Of a stretch of DNA of 64,000 nt, positions 56,158 to 63,538 are shown piece after piece. The stretch's first letter is position 1, and each line of letters starts with the position of its first letter. The DNA lies in the NCBI GenBank assembly GCA_902477755.1, contig CABSIK010000001.1:248001-312000 (forward strand). The letters run 5' to 3'. This DNA is from an uncultured Clostridia bacterium. Its GTDB lineage: Bacteria; Bacillota; Clostridia; Lachnospirales; Anaerotignaceae. Made by a program: the position numbers and the translations under genes. The notes beneath the pieces are model-generated. The model had not been told where the DNA came from. It did not search any database and saw only the letters and a program-made list of their open reading frames with translations.

Positions 56158-56405
56158 ATGCTACACCTCCTGCTGCATCTTCCTAAAGATATATATTCTT
56201 CAATAATTCTTTGCTTTTATTGTTATTTTAAGCTGTCCACATCCAATATTTTGAGGACGATTCATTTATTTTTCACTTATAACAACCATGGCTAATACAT
56301 TATTTTATAATAATGACCTTGCACTGTGGACATACATAGTTTCTCATGGCACTTTTCCATTTAATACAAAGCACCTTGATTTTCAACTTTTTCTTCGTTT
56401 AAAAA
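56158..56405. other. Intergenic stretch upstream of the giant immunity gene
   Basis: AT-rich. Apart from the ribosome site AGGAGG at the gene start I see no hairpin with a T-run and no convincing promoter; TTGGAT near 56250 is a weak -35 candidate on the minus strand. Confidence 0.4.
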
Positions 56406-56510
56406 TTATCCCTTATATTTTATATCTTTAGGTAACCGATATATCTCCCCATCCCTTACACTGCGAAATTCTCCCATTTTCACTTCTTCGTTACAAAAAG
56501 GACATTTCAT
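56406..56510 (-). CDS. Tiny zinc-ribbon protein (DUF6487-like)
   Basis: 34 residues: start KCPFCNEEVKMGEF, then RSVRDGEIYRLPKD. GGAG lies 10 bases upstream of the ATG. The opening CPFC is that of small zinc-ribbon proteins scattered in clostridial genomes; the second cysteine pair is missing, so it may be a truncated version. One of three such genes in this island. The surrounding 56511-56697 holds nothing else. Confidence 0.55.
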   Translation of the reverse strand: MKCPFCNEEVKMGEFRSVRDGEIYRLPKDIKYKG

Positions 56511-56697
56511 AAAATCACTACTCCTTATAAATTGTAACACATCAATCATTCTGACACCTTGATTCTAAAAATATGTTCCCTATGATAAATCTGTCAGTTG
56601 TCAGTTTTATGTATTTGTCATTTTACTTTAAAAACTTTTTATATCTGCATTTTTAGGGTAAACATTCGAACACCAATTTTTCTCTTTGTCATTTTCA

Positions 56698-57006
56698 TCA
56701 TCCTTCATTCCTTATTTCTCCATCATAGGTGTGGCTCTCCCAGATAGCCTCAAATTCACCTTTCTCTATTATGCAGGCATGGAACTCCTCGCCCCAAACA
56801 TGGGTGTTAAATTCTTCTACGGTAGGAATGGGCACGATCTCAATCACGCCGTCATAAAGATCTGCAATATTTTGCGTATGTCTGTCTGCAAAAATATCAA
56901 TGGAGCGAAGTGCCAGACGCTCGTTTTCTGTGTCAACTTCATAGAGAATGACAGGTGGTTCTTCCTCTGGTGCATCCTCCCAAAATAGTTTGATATATTC
57001 TGTCAC
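56698..57006 (-). CDS. DUF6881-like protein
   Basis: 102 residues. YIKLFWEDAPEEEPPVILYEVDTENERLALRSIDIFADRH is the pattern of DUF6881, small acidic proteins common in poly-immunity clusters; the central part PIPTVEEFN also fits. Probably an immunity protein. Acidic, no membrane segment. Confidence 0.75.
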   Translation of the reverse strand: MTEYIKLFWEDAPEEEPPVILYEVDTENERLALRSIDIFADRHTQNIADLYDGVIEIVPIPTVEEFNTHVWGEEFHACIIEKGEFEAIWESHTYDGEIRNEG

Positions 57007-57038
57007 GATTCCATCACTCCATTTTTTCTAATATAAAT

Positions 57039-57515
57039 CTATATCACATTTTGTCGTTCCAAAGCCTCTTTCACATCTTCATCATGGTCAATACAAAAAG
57101 CAATAAAATATGAAGTCTTTGGGATTTTTTCAAATACATCTGTTTTTTTGAAATCTCGCAGAATATCTTCGCAAAAATCCATGATTTCTTCGCACTATTT
57201 TTCGATATCATCCTGATATTTTGCCGCCAGTTCTTCTTCGGGAAATAAATCCACCTGGGAAATGTCCGTATATTCCCAATCTCCAGGGTTATAGCGTAAT
57301 TCCAGAATATTTTCTTCCTGATTATAATTTTCATATTTCTTTTGATACCACTGTAACGTCTTTTCAAATTCTTCGGTGGTATTCATACAGACCAAAAAAT
57401 TAGCATACTCAGCGTTACAATCAAATGCGAAAGCGTAAAATTGCAAATTACTGTGTGCACGCAAAAATTTTTCCATATCACGAATCAATAATGCAAGAAC
57501 TTCGTCTTTTGTCAT
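57039..57515 (-). pseudogene. DUF4303 gene interrupted by an in-frame amber stop
   Basis: The frame starting at 57515 encodes FYAFAFDCNAEYANFLVCMNTTEEFEKTL and YNPGDWEYTD, clear DUF4303 signatures, but stops at TAG 57195-57197. The same frame then continues for 52 codons with FEKIPKTSYFIAFCIDHDEDV, the expected family C terminus, to a TAG at 57039. One base change thus splits a normal 158-residue gene. Readthrough is possible but nothing suggests it. Confidence 0.8.
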
Positions 57516-57533
57516 ATCTTCACGCCCTTTTCA

Positions 57534-57971
57534 TCAATTCACAAGCATCTGTGAATAGCCATGACCTCCCGAAAGAATCTCTTCCAGTTTCTTTGCAATT
57601 CCCTCCACGATGTAGTGACAAGGATTTTCATACCCCTGCACTTTCAATCCCTGCAGTTCTACGCAATGCAGTGTGCCAAAGGATGTCAAAACATAATCCG
57701 TTAATGTACAGATCATCTGGTAGCCTTCCATATTATCTACATCTGTTTCTCCATCTTTTGCGGTCATCAAACCAATGATTCCAACAGCTACCGTAAAGGC
57801 ACCGCAGCAAGACTGTTCTGTCTGCATACCCAGTCCCATCACAGAAAACATTCGTCTGGTTTCTTCACTGAGATTCAGACCATAATACTCATTACATGCT
57901 TTAAACATTGCTTCAGCACAGCTTAACTCTGTACCAATATGATATTGATTGACTAATTCATATAATTTCAT
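57534..57971 (-). CDS. C_GCAxxG_C_C family protein
   Basis: 145 residues from the ATG at 57971, which overlaps the stop of the NADAR fragment (ATGA). Cys motifs LSCAEAMF, SCCGAFTVAVGIIG and a late NPCHYIV follow the C_GCAxxG_C_C family, putative metal or redox proteins of anaerobes, though the usual G in the first motif is replaced. Not an immunity family; it may be a passenger in the island. A start four residues longer is possible. Confidence 0.7.
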   Translation of the reverse strand: MKLYELVNQYHIGTELSCAEAMFKACNEYYGLNLSEETRRMFSVMGLGMQTEQSCCGAFTVAVGIIGLMTAKDGETDVDNMEGYQMICTLTDYVLTSFGTLHCVELQGLKVQGYENPCHYIVEGIAKKLEEILSGGHGYSQMLVN

Positions 57972-58252
57972 CTTTCCCATACTGTCCCCCAATCACATAA
58001 CATCTGATTTTTTGTAATCCTGCACCGTTCATCTCGTACTTCCATCAGCGCAAATCCCAGAAGATTTTCACCACGCCACCCAAAAGGATTTTGTGCCTCT
58101 GGCACATCCACAGACAGCTGAATTCCCCAGATATGATCATAAGGACTTGCTTCCACCAAAACGCTGTCTCCTGTAGAAAGAAGAAACTTGCGTAGTTCTC
58201 TATTCTGGCTGAACTTACACCAGTTCCCATTCAGAACAATGGAATATTTCAC
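57968..58252 (-). pseudogene. Truncated NADAR-domain gene
   Basis: 94 residues from a GTG match only the C-terminal half of NADAR (YbiA-like) proteins: KYSIVLNGNWCKFSQN, LLSTGDSVLVEASPYDHIWGI and GENLLGFALMEVRD. The N-terminal part with the conserved Glu and His is absent. Upstream the same frame reads RSLKV-stop-DHVKYSI, where the family usually has VWD, so TGG to TAG is likely, with a further stop in front. A dead gene remnant. Confidence 0.7.
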
Positions 58253-58332
58253 ATGATCCTATACTTTTAGACTTCTTGCCCTGAACCTAGGCTTCTTTCT
58301 GGTCAAGGCAGTTCAAAATTTGTTCCTTGATT

Positions 58333-58461
58333 TTAGCAGTTTAGATAGCCATAAAGAATATACGCACATTCTGGACAAAGCGCCATCATTTGAGAACTTC
58401 CTTTGAAAAACAAACTGCCGCACTCATCACAAACGGAAAATTCCTTTTTCTGAATCTCCAT
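58333..58461 (-). CDS. Tiny zinc-ribbon protein
   Basis: 42 residues with two cysteine pairs: SVCDECGSLFF and ALCPECAYILY. The ATG overlaps the stop of the DUF5713 gene (TAATG), so it is translated by coupling. Function unknown; likely a one-zinc knuckle. Second of three small zinc-ribbon genes spread through this island. Confidence 0.65.
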   Translation of the reverse strand: MEIQKKEFSVCDECGSLFFKGSSQMMALCPECAYILYGYLNC

Positions 58462-58787
58462 TACCAGTCCCTTTCTCTGATAGCCTCCTCTATATCAATG
58501 GGAATATCAAACCATTCCAAAATATAAGCCACAGTTACTCCAATACAGTCTCGTGCTACGGTTTCAATCTCACTGTCATGCTCGTCAAATTCCTCCTGTA
58601 GATCATTGATGCCGCAAACTGCTTCATCCAGTTTTTCCTGTACAGCTTCTATATCTTTTTCACCGCTTTCCAGCAAGTCAATGACTTTCTGGATTTCGTC
58701 TTTTACTTTATCTACCAAAAAAGTGGGATAGTAATCATCATTGTACATCTCATCCAAAAGTTTATAGTTGGTGTCAAATGGTTTCAT
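58461..58787 (-). CDS. DUF5713 family protein
   Basis: 108 residues. NYKLLDEMYNDDYYPTFLVDKVKDEIQKVI is the DUF5713 signature, followed by acidic helices (EEFDEHDSEIETVARDCI). The ATG at 58787 is preceded by GAGGAG; a GTG four codons earlier is possible. Family members occur in poly-immunity loci; no tested function is known to me. Overlaps the small zinc-ribbon gene by 1 base. Confidence 0.85.
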   Translation of the reverse strand: MKPFDTNYKLLDEMYNDDYYPTFLVDKVKDEIQKVIDLLESGEKDIEAVQEKLDEAVCGINDLQEEFDEHDSEIETVARDCIGVTVAYILEWFDIPIDIEEAIRERDW

Positions 58788-58802
58788 CGTTTCTCTCACT
58801 CC

Positions 58803-59528
58803 TCAATCATCGTACTCTTCCGCAACATCAATAAAATGGATATACACACCACAAACATTTCCTTCCGCATCATAGCCAAAATAGGACGGATATACGCCAT
58901 CTCCCCAGCCAGATGCAAAAATAGGAAGATTGCAGTCTGTATTCGGAATATTCCAGTTTAACCAGTCCCCATATTCTCTTTGATACTTCGGATATTTTTT
59001 TGCATTTTCCTCTAACAAATCACAAAACAGATCATTGTAAGGATCTATGTCCGGATCTTCTTTCAGACGTTGTTCCCAATAAGCCTTGAATGCTTCTTGT
59101 GCTTTCACATCCGCAATACATCCCATTCCTGCATCCACGCCAAAACCAAAAAAGGAATCTTCTTCCAGTTCTTCATCCAAATTTTCATTTCCCATCATTC
59201 CCAATTCATAACGTACGGGTTTCTGCTGACTGATTTCTACTTTTACACAAGCATAGCGATCCCCATATTTTTCACTTGGTACCACACAGATTTTCACTGG
59301 ATAAGTCCCCGTTGGAATGGTCTGCATAAAAGGGTCCATATCCTCCAGCTCAATCAATGGATCACAGGCGAATATCATACCTGTAGGAAAAGATACATCC
59401 CCAATTTCCAGCAAATCAACGGTAGCTTTTCCGATTTTCTTTTCTGTGAAATAGGCATCCAAATCTATTTTGCAAGTCAATTTTTCCTTCACTGCTTCAT
59501 ATTTTTCCATCCATTCTTTTGTAGGCAT
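58803..59528 (-). CDS. DUF4241 family protein
   Basis: 241 residues from the ATG at 59528 (GGGGG 7 bases upstream). FPTGMIFACDPLIEL, GTYPVKICVVP and FFGFGVDAGMGCIAD are the main DUF4241 signatures. The family is frequent in immunity gene clusters of Bacillota and is thought to neutralise a polymorphic toxin. Standard length, no signs of decay. Followed 16 bases later by DUF5713. Confidence 0.88.
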   Translation of the reverse strand: MPTKEWMEKYEAVKEKLTCKIDLDAYFTEKKIGKATVDLLEIGDVSFPTGMIFACDPLIELEDMDPFMQTIPTGTYPVKICVVPSEKYGDRYACVKVEISQQKPVRYELGMMGNENLDEELEEDSFFGFGVDAGMGCIADVKAQEAFKAYWEQRLKEDPDIDPYNDLFCDLLEENAKKYPKYQREYGDWLNWNIPNTDCNLPIFASGWGDGVYPSYFGYDAEGNVCGVYIHFIDVAEEYDD

Positions 59529-59742
59529 TGTAATTCCCCCTTTATAAATCAAATTCTTTCTTAAAATTCAAAGCAGAACATTCACATAAATTCCAACAAA
59601 CCATAATATGTGTAAGCTTTGCAATCACTGATTTTGAACACAAAAATAGAGATAGTTTTACAAATTTTCCTTCCTATTTGGCAGCTAAATACAATAATGA
59701 ATGGAATCACCAATACTGCCATAAATCATTAACAGAAACCCA

Positions 59743-60247
59743 TCAACTTTTATGAGTAATCTTAACAACGTCTTTCTCTGAATTGAAAAAAATCACCATC
59801 AGTTTATCTGTAGGTTCCGAATTAAAAGGAAAATCCAGAATAAAAATTGATTGCCCCAATTCACCATCCATAAACTACCAAATTGTTTTAACTGCAAATC
59901 ATCTACCATTTCTACAAAGGACAGAGCTGATATATCTTTTACGGGAAATGGTTTTGCCGCTGTTTTCGGCTCCACCTCATCCCGATGGAATTCCATAAAG
60001 TATGTCACAATACCATATTTCTCATAACTTTCATCAGACAAAATCTGCGATAAGGTTTCTTTTGCATTATCTGCAAGATTTTCTGCTTCATCCAGCATTT
60101 GCCCCACAATATCCATGGCTTCGGTATTTTCCATCAATTCCTCGTCCAACACATCAAAAATGAATGCAGACCTGTATCTTCAGGAAAAACAAAGATTTCT
60201 TTACACGGCTTATATTCGAAATTTATGCGTTTGCTGTTCAGTTTCAT
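59743..60247 (-). pseudogene. DUF2004-like gene with two frameshifts
   Basis: A good start (ATG 60245-60247, GAGG upstream) opens KLNSKRINFEYKPCKEIFVFPED, then the frame shifts near 60160 into IFDVLDEELMENTEAMDIVGQML and YFMEFHRDEVEP, and again near 59870 into DGELGQSIFILDFPFN and DKLMVIFF before TGA at 59743. Together the three parts read as one protein of about 167 residues like DUF2004 proteins. Both changes are of the single-base deletion type, so the gene is probably dead. Confidence 0.7.
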
Positions 60248-60257
60248 AAAATTCCTC

Positions 60258-61088
60258 TTACCCAACAATGTTTGCAGACTCTACACCTTGTTCCAAAGAG
60301 CCACATACTTCAATGGCATGTCCCCAGAACATATCATCATCCTCATAGTAGGTGGTAAAGCTATCCTCAAAAGAAAAAGTAAGCTCCAACAGAGAAATAC
60401 GTTCTGCAAAAATTTCTTCTGTAATGGGTGCAGTATTTTCATCATCGTTTTCCATCCATTCATTGGCAAGACTTGTCAACGCTTTTGCCGAAAAAACACG
60501 CATAGTTTGATCCCATTTTTCCATTTCTGATAACATACTTCTGGCAGCGTTACAAGTATCTTCCCAAGTAGACCGGTCATCCGCATCCACTTCCAGCATT
60601 AGAGAAATTTCTGTTTCATTCCAATCGATAGTACCTTCAAACATATCAAAATCTCGATTCAAAATCAGTGTCCCCAGCACTTCATCGTCAATGACAACAG
60701 GCTTATTATATGCAGCCCAAACTTCTTCCAGCTGCCGACAAACAGCCTTTTGTTCTAACACTCCCACCACACACCAAGCATTGAATTCTTCCGGCATGAG
60801 ATTTTTGGGCACAAATGTATCTAAAAGCTTCCGCACTTTGATACGGCAGATCTGCCCTTTTTGGAATCTGTTCCAAGTTTTTACGTTACTGCGTTCCTCT
60901 TCAGTAACAAGCCAGTTCAGACGCCCTCTTTTTGCATCAACTCTGCCATCTGCACAAAATACCATGCCAAGGGTCGTTGCCACCATCTCCCATTTATTTT
61001 CAAACGGACTTGCCCCCAAAATCTGTTGTATCAAAACAATGACTTCCTGTTCTTCAGAAGAATATTTTTCATAAAATTTTTCATCCAT
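60258..61088 (-). CDS. DUF2262-like protein
   Basis: 276 residues, acidic. DDEVLGTLILNRDFDMFEGTIDWNETEISLMLEVD in the middle is the DUF2262 style, followed by NAARSMLSEMEKWDQTMRVFSAKAL and a second half of helices. The N-terminal 110 residues (WEMVATTLGMVFCADGRVDAKRGRLNWLVTEEERS) also fit. A putative immunity protein by context. Gap of 14 bases to the next upstream gene. Confidence 0.75.
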   Translation of the reverse strand: MDEKFYEKYSSEEQEVIVLIQQILGASPFENKWEMVATTLGMVFCADGRVDAKRGRLNWLVTEEERSNVKTWNRFQKGQICRIKVRKLLDTFVPKNLMPEEFNAWCVVGVLEQKAVCRQLEEVWAAYNKPVVIDDEVLGTLILNRDFDMFEGTIDWNETEISLMLEVDADDRSTWEDTCNAARSMLSEMEKWDQTMRVFSAKALTSLANEWMENDDENTAPITEEIFAERISLLELTFSFEDSFTTYYEDDDMFWGHAIEVCGSLEQGVESANIVG

Positions 61089-61102
61089 CTATACCGCCTC
61101 CT

Positions 61103-61696
61103 TTAAAGCTCAGCCAGAACTTTTGCAATCTTTGGGTCAAATTCTACCACTTGGCATTGCTCCAGCCTATGATGGTGCACCAATACTGCCTGCCAAGAAT
61201 AATAATAGAAGCTGTAAAAGAGGTCATCCGAAAACACCTCGCCCTCCTCATAGCGCATCTCATCCTCTTCCTCGTCGTACTCCTCCGACCACAAATATTC
61301 TTCCTTCAGCATATCGGAAAAGAATGGCAGCGGCTCAGGATGTTCCATTCTATTGCCATCATGAAAACATTGCAGAACACAGGCAATAAAGTCTAACAAC
61401 TCACATGCAAGAAAATGTGCAACAGAATTTTGCTGGCTTTTCTCTAATGCCTCTATCAAAATACGAGTCAAAAAAACCATTCCAAAAGGCGTTGCCTGCC
61501 ACAAGGTACTTTGATGCTCCATATTTGTGGTAAGCCCATAAAGAGCATTTTTGACCGCTTCCAAATCATCCATTTTTCTTAGAATTTCAAAATATGCTGG
61601 AAAGTCCGTTCCCCGTCCATAAGCAGTAGGCAGTCTGTGCCACGGAACATGGTTGATTTCCAGATGAATCATATAAGTCCTGTTTTCTTCTGTCAT
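61103..61696 (-). CDS. HEAT-like putative immunity protein
   Basis: 197 residues from the ATG at 61696, where GGGGAG sits 7 bases upstream; a start 29 codons earlier has no site. The pattern WHRLPTAYGRGTDFPAYFEIL, LYGLTTNMEHQSTLWQATPFGMVFLTRIL resembles HEAT-repeat-like immunity proteins in which HQGT is usual. The C terminus is very acidic (EEYDEEEDEMRYEEGE). No exact family named. Confidence 0.6.
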   Translation of the reverse strand: MTEENRTYMIHLEINHVPWHRLPTAYGRGTDFPAYFEILRKMDDLEAVKNALYGLTTNMEHQSTLWQATPFGMVFLTRILIEALEKSQQNSVAHFLACELLDFIACVLQCFHDGNRMEHPEPLPFFSDMLKEEYLWSEEYDEEEDEMRYEEGEVFSDDLFYSFYYYSWQAVLVHHHRLEQCQVVEFDPKIAKVLAEL

Positions 61697-61761
61697 GGCA
61701 TTACTCCCCTTTTTTCCTGTTTTTCTGCAATTTGTTCCTGTGTCCAAGCAATAACTTCTGA

Positions 61762-61848
61762 TCATTCCTTTTCTGCTTTGCATTTCCAGTACAAACCCTC
61801 ATAACCCAAAGATGATCCGCAATTGGGACAATGATATTTCAAAGACAT
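61762..61848 (-). CDS. Tiny zinc-ribbon protein at the head of the immunity operon
   Basis: 28 residues: LKYHCPNCGSSLGYEGLYWKCKAEKE. AAGGAG lies 9 bases upstream of the ATG. A CPNC pair plus a single later cysteine gives an incomplete zinc ribbon. It is the first frame after the leader and terminator-like hairpin at 61877-61918, so it may also act as a leader peptide. Third member of the small-cysteine gene set in the island. Confidence 0.55.
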   Translation of the reverse strand: MSLKYHCPNCGSSLGYEGLYWKCKAEKE

Positions 61849-61870
61849 CACATACCACTCCTTTCGTAAT

Positions 61871-61918
61871 AAAAAAGCCCTGCATTTACACCACCGAATG
61901 GTCAGCATAATGCAAGGC
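61871..61918 (-). terminator. Terminator-like hairpin in the immunity-operon leader
   Basis: Minus-strand GCC-TGCATT and AATGCA-GGC arms with an inner ACCA/TGGT stem, followed by TTTTTT, end 23 bases before the first start codon. Transcripts from the promoter at 62084-62112 must pass it, so the leader could attenuate the operon. It may instead simply end the flavodoxin operon. Confidence 0.65.
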
Positions 61919-61926
61919 ATGAAAAA

Positions 61927-61971
61927 TTCAGGAGAAAAATCATTTTTTTATCCATGATTTCTTTCCCTGAA
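61927..61971 (-). repeat. Upstream leader hairpin
   Basis: Near-complementary arms of about 17 bases (TTCAGGGAAAGAAATCAT and ATGATTTTTCTCCTGAA on the minus strand) directly precede the terminator hairpin, like the paired elements of an attenuator. Confidence 0.45.
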
Positions 61972-62083
61972 GTATAATTTTGATTGATTTCCTGTCGACA
62001 AAAACCAGCTGCTATTTTCACATGACAAAACCTCTCAAAAAATATAATTTGTTTTCCTCTTTTTGGAAATTTTAACTACTCAA

Positions 62084-62112
62084 ATTATAAAAGAAAAATC
62101 GGTAAAAAGCAA
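62084..62112 (-). promoter_or_regulatory. Promoter of the poly-immunity operon
   Basis: Minus strand TTGCTT (62107-62112), 17-base spacer, TATAAT (62084-62089). It would give a leader of about 230 bases before the first gene. 62113-62240 shows nothing else. Confidence 0.6.
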
Positions 62113-62240
62113 GTGATACAGAAGCAAATGTCCGCTATTGACAAACAAATTCAATAGATTACTTTTTCATTTTCGAGAAAAGGTTTATTCTTTTTATGTC
62201 GAATACAATTTTGCCATATCATTTATCTTTCAGAATCGTT

Positions 62241-62777
62241 TTAGATTGATTTCCCCATTTCATAAGCTTCTTTGCAGGCAGGGGTTTCTTCAATTTCCCC
62301 CTTCTGCCACGCACCTGTTCCATAAATGGCACCTGCTTCTCTCGTTCCTTCCAAGCAGTCTTCCGTAAAACCACGGAATGCTTCCATAGTTCGTACCAGA
62401 TTTGCTTTGTCTGTGTCAGCAGCAGTCATAATAAAATAAAAATCCTTATTTGTGATTTCCGTATATCTGGGAACCGTTCTATCAATAAAGTTTTTCATTC
62501 TCCCATTCATGGAATAAAAGTAAACAGGCGTTGCCAGCACAATAACATCTGCCTCCACCATTTGATCCAGAATTTCCTTCATATCATCCTTCTGAACACA
62601 TAGATGCGTTTCATTGCAAACGCCACATCCAGTACAGAAGCCAATATTCTTTTCCGCCAAAAATACTTTTTCTACATGATTTCCGTTTTCCTGAGCACCT
62701 TTTGCAAAATAGTCGCAAAGGGTATCGGAATTTCCCCCTTTTCTTGGACTTGCCGAGATAATCAGTACCTTTTTCAT
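62241..62777 (-). CDS. NADPH-dependent FMN reductase / iron-sulfur flavoprotein family
   Basis: 178 residues. KKVLIISASPRKGGNSDTL is the FMN phosphate-binding loop; CTGCGVCNETHLCVQKDDM is a cysteine cluster typical of the iron-sulfur flavoprotein group; ATPVYFYSMNGRMKNFIDR is the flavin-contact region. Likely reduces quinones, nitro compounds or disulfides with reduced nucleotides. Overlaps the upstream gene by 4 bases (ATGA). Confidence 0.9.
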   Translation of the reverse strand: MKKVLIISASPRKGGNSDTLCDYFAKGAQENGNHVEKVFLAEKNIGFCTGCGVCNETHLCVQKDDMKEILDQMVEADVIVLATPVYFYSMNGRMKNFIDRTVPRYTEITNKDFYFIMTAADTDKANLVRTMEAFRGFTEDCLEGTREAGAIYGTGAWQKGEIEETPACKEAYEMGKSI

Positions 62778-63103
62778 GATTTAGCCTCCTCCCACACTTC
62801 TTTTGCCATACGAAATGCTGCCCAAGCCTTCGGCCATCCTGCGTAAAAAGCAGCATGGGTCAAGATTTCTGCCATTTCTTCTGCTGTAACACCGTGATTT
62901 TTGGCGTTCTGCAAATGAAACTTCAAAGAAGAATCCAAAATACCGCTTGCCATCAGCGCAGTCACAGTTACAATGCTTCTATCTCTAGAAGATAACTGTT
63001 CTTCTCTTGCCCACACCTGCCCAAAAAGAACATCATCATTCAATTCCGCAAATTTAGGAGCAAAGACACCCAATTCATCTCTGCCTGCTGTTACTTTTGC
63101 CAT
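62774..63103 (-). CDS. Carboxymuconolactone decarboxylase family protein
   Basis: 109 residues, family length. FAELNDDVLFGQVWAREEQLSSRDRSIVTVTALMASG and FHLQNAKNHGVTAEEMAEILTHAAFYAGWPKA give the AhpD-like core, but the catalytic CxxC of true AhpD is missing. Of the CMD type often found with cupins and flavin reductases in stress or quinone metabolism. Ends overlap the FMN reductase gene. Confidence 0.92.
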   Translation of the reverse strand: MAKVTAGRDELGVFAPKFAELNDDVLFGQVWAREEQLSSRDRSIVTVTALMASGILDSSLKFHLQNAKNHGVTAEEMAEILTHAAFYAGWPKAWAAFRMAKEVWEEAKS

Positions 63104-63106
63104 ATC

Positions 63107-63526
63107 TTACACCTCTTTCTCCAGCTTTGCATATATTTCATCTGAAACAGGCTCGCACCATTCGTTCCAACAGTTTTCTCCAGGCACCTCAATTGCCAGA
63201 TGCTGAAACCAGGAATCTGCCGCGGCACCATGCCAATGCTTCACATCTGCTGGAATATGTACCACACTGCCTGGATAAAGTCTTACAGGCTTCTTCCCCC
63301 ATTCCTGATACCAACCTTCGCCTGCTGTCACAAGCAGCATCTGTCCGCCGCCTTTATCCGCATGATGGATATGCCAGTGATTGCGGCATCCTGGTTCAAA
63401 AGTTACATTACCTACCACAACCTGTTCTGTAGAAAGCATGTTCAAATAACTTTGCCCAATGAAATATTCTGCATAGGCTTCATTCGGTTCCCCTGTCGGA
63501 AACACACTCATTTCCTCTGGTTTCAT
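63107..63526 (-). CDS. Cupin domain protein
   Basis: 139 residues. Metal motif HWHIHHADKGGGQMLLVTAGEGWYQEWG and second motif VVHIPADVKHWHGAAADS give a complete cupin. Small cupin plus CMD protein pairs are common and may act on the same substrate. Followed by CMD with a 3-base gap. Confidence 0.92.
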   Translation of the reverse strand: MKPEEMSVFPTGEPNEAYAEYFIGQSYLNMLSTEQVVVGNVTFEPGCRNHWHIHHADKGGGQMLLVTAGEGWYQEWGKKPVRLYPGSVVHIPADVKHWHGAAADSWFQHLAIEVPGENCWNEWCEPVSDEIYAKLEKEV

Positions 63527-63538
63527 GAAATTCCCTCC

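Noticed and set aside
57039..57515. Pyrrolysine or selenocysteine recoding at the DUF4303 stop
   Set aside because: The codon is TAG with no nearby stem signal, no pyl genes in the window, and neighbouring genes end in TAG normally; a nonsense mutation is simpler.
61871..61971. T-box riboswitch in the immunity leader
   Set aside because: A GGTGG-like string is present but the conserved T-box core and specifier stem are not; the genes downstream are not amino-acid related.
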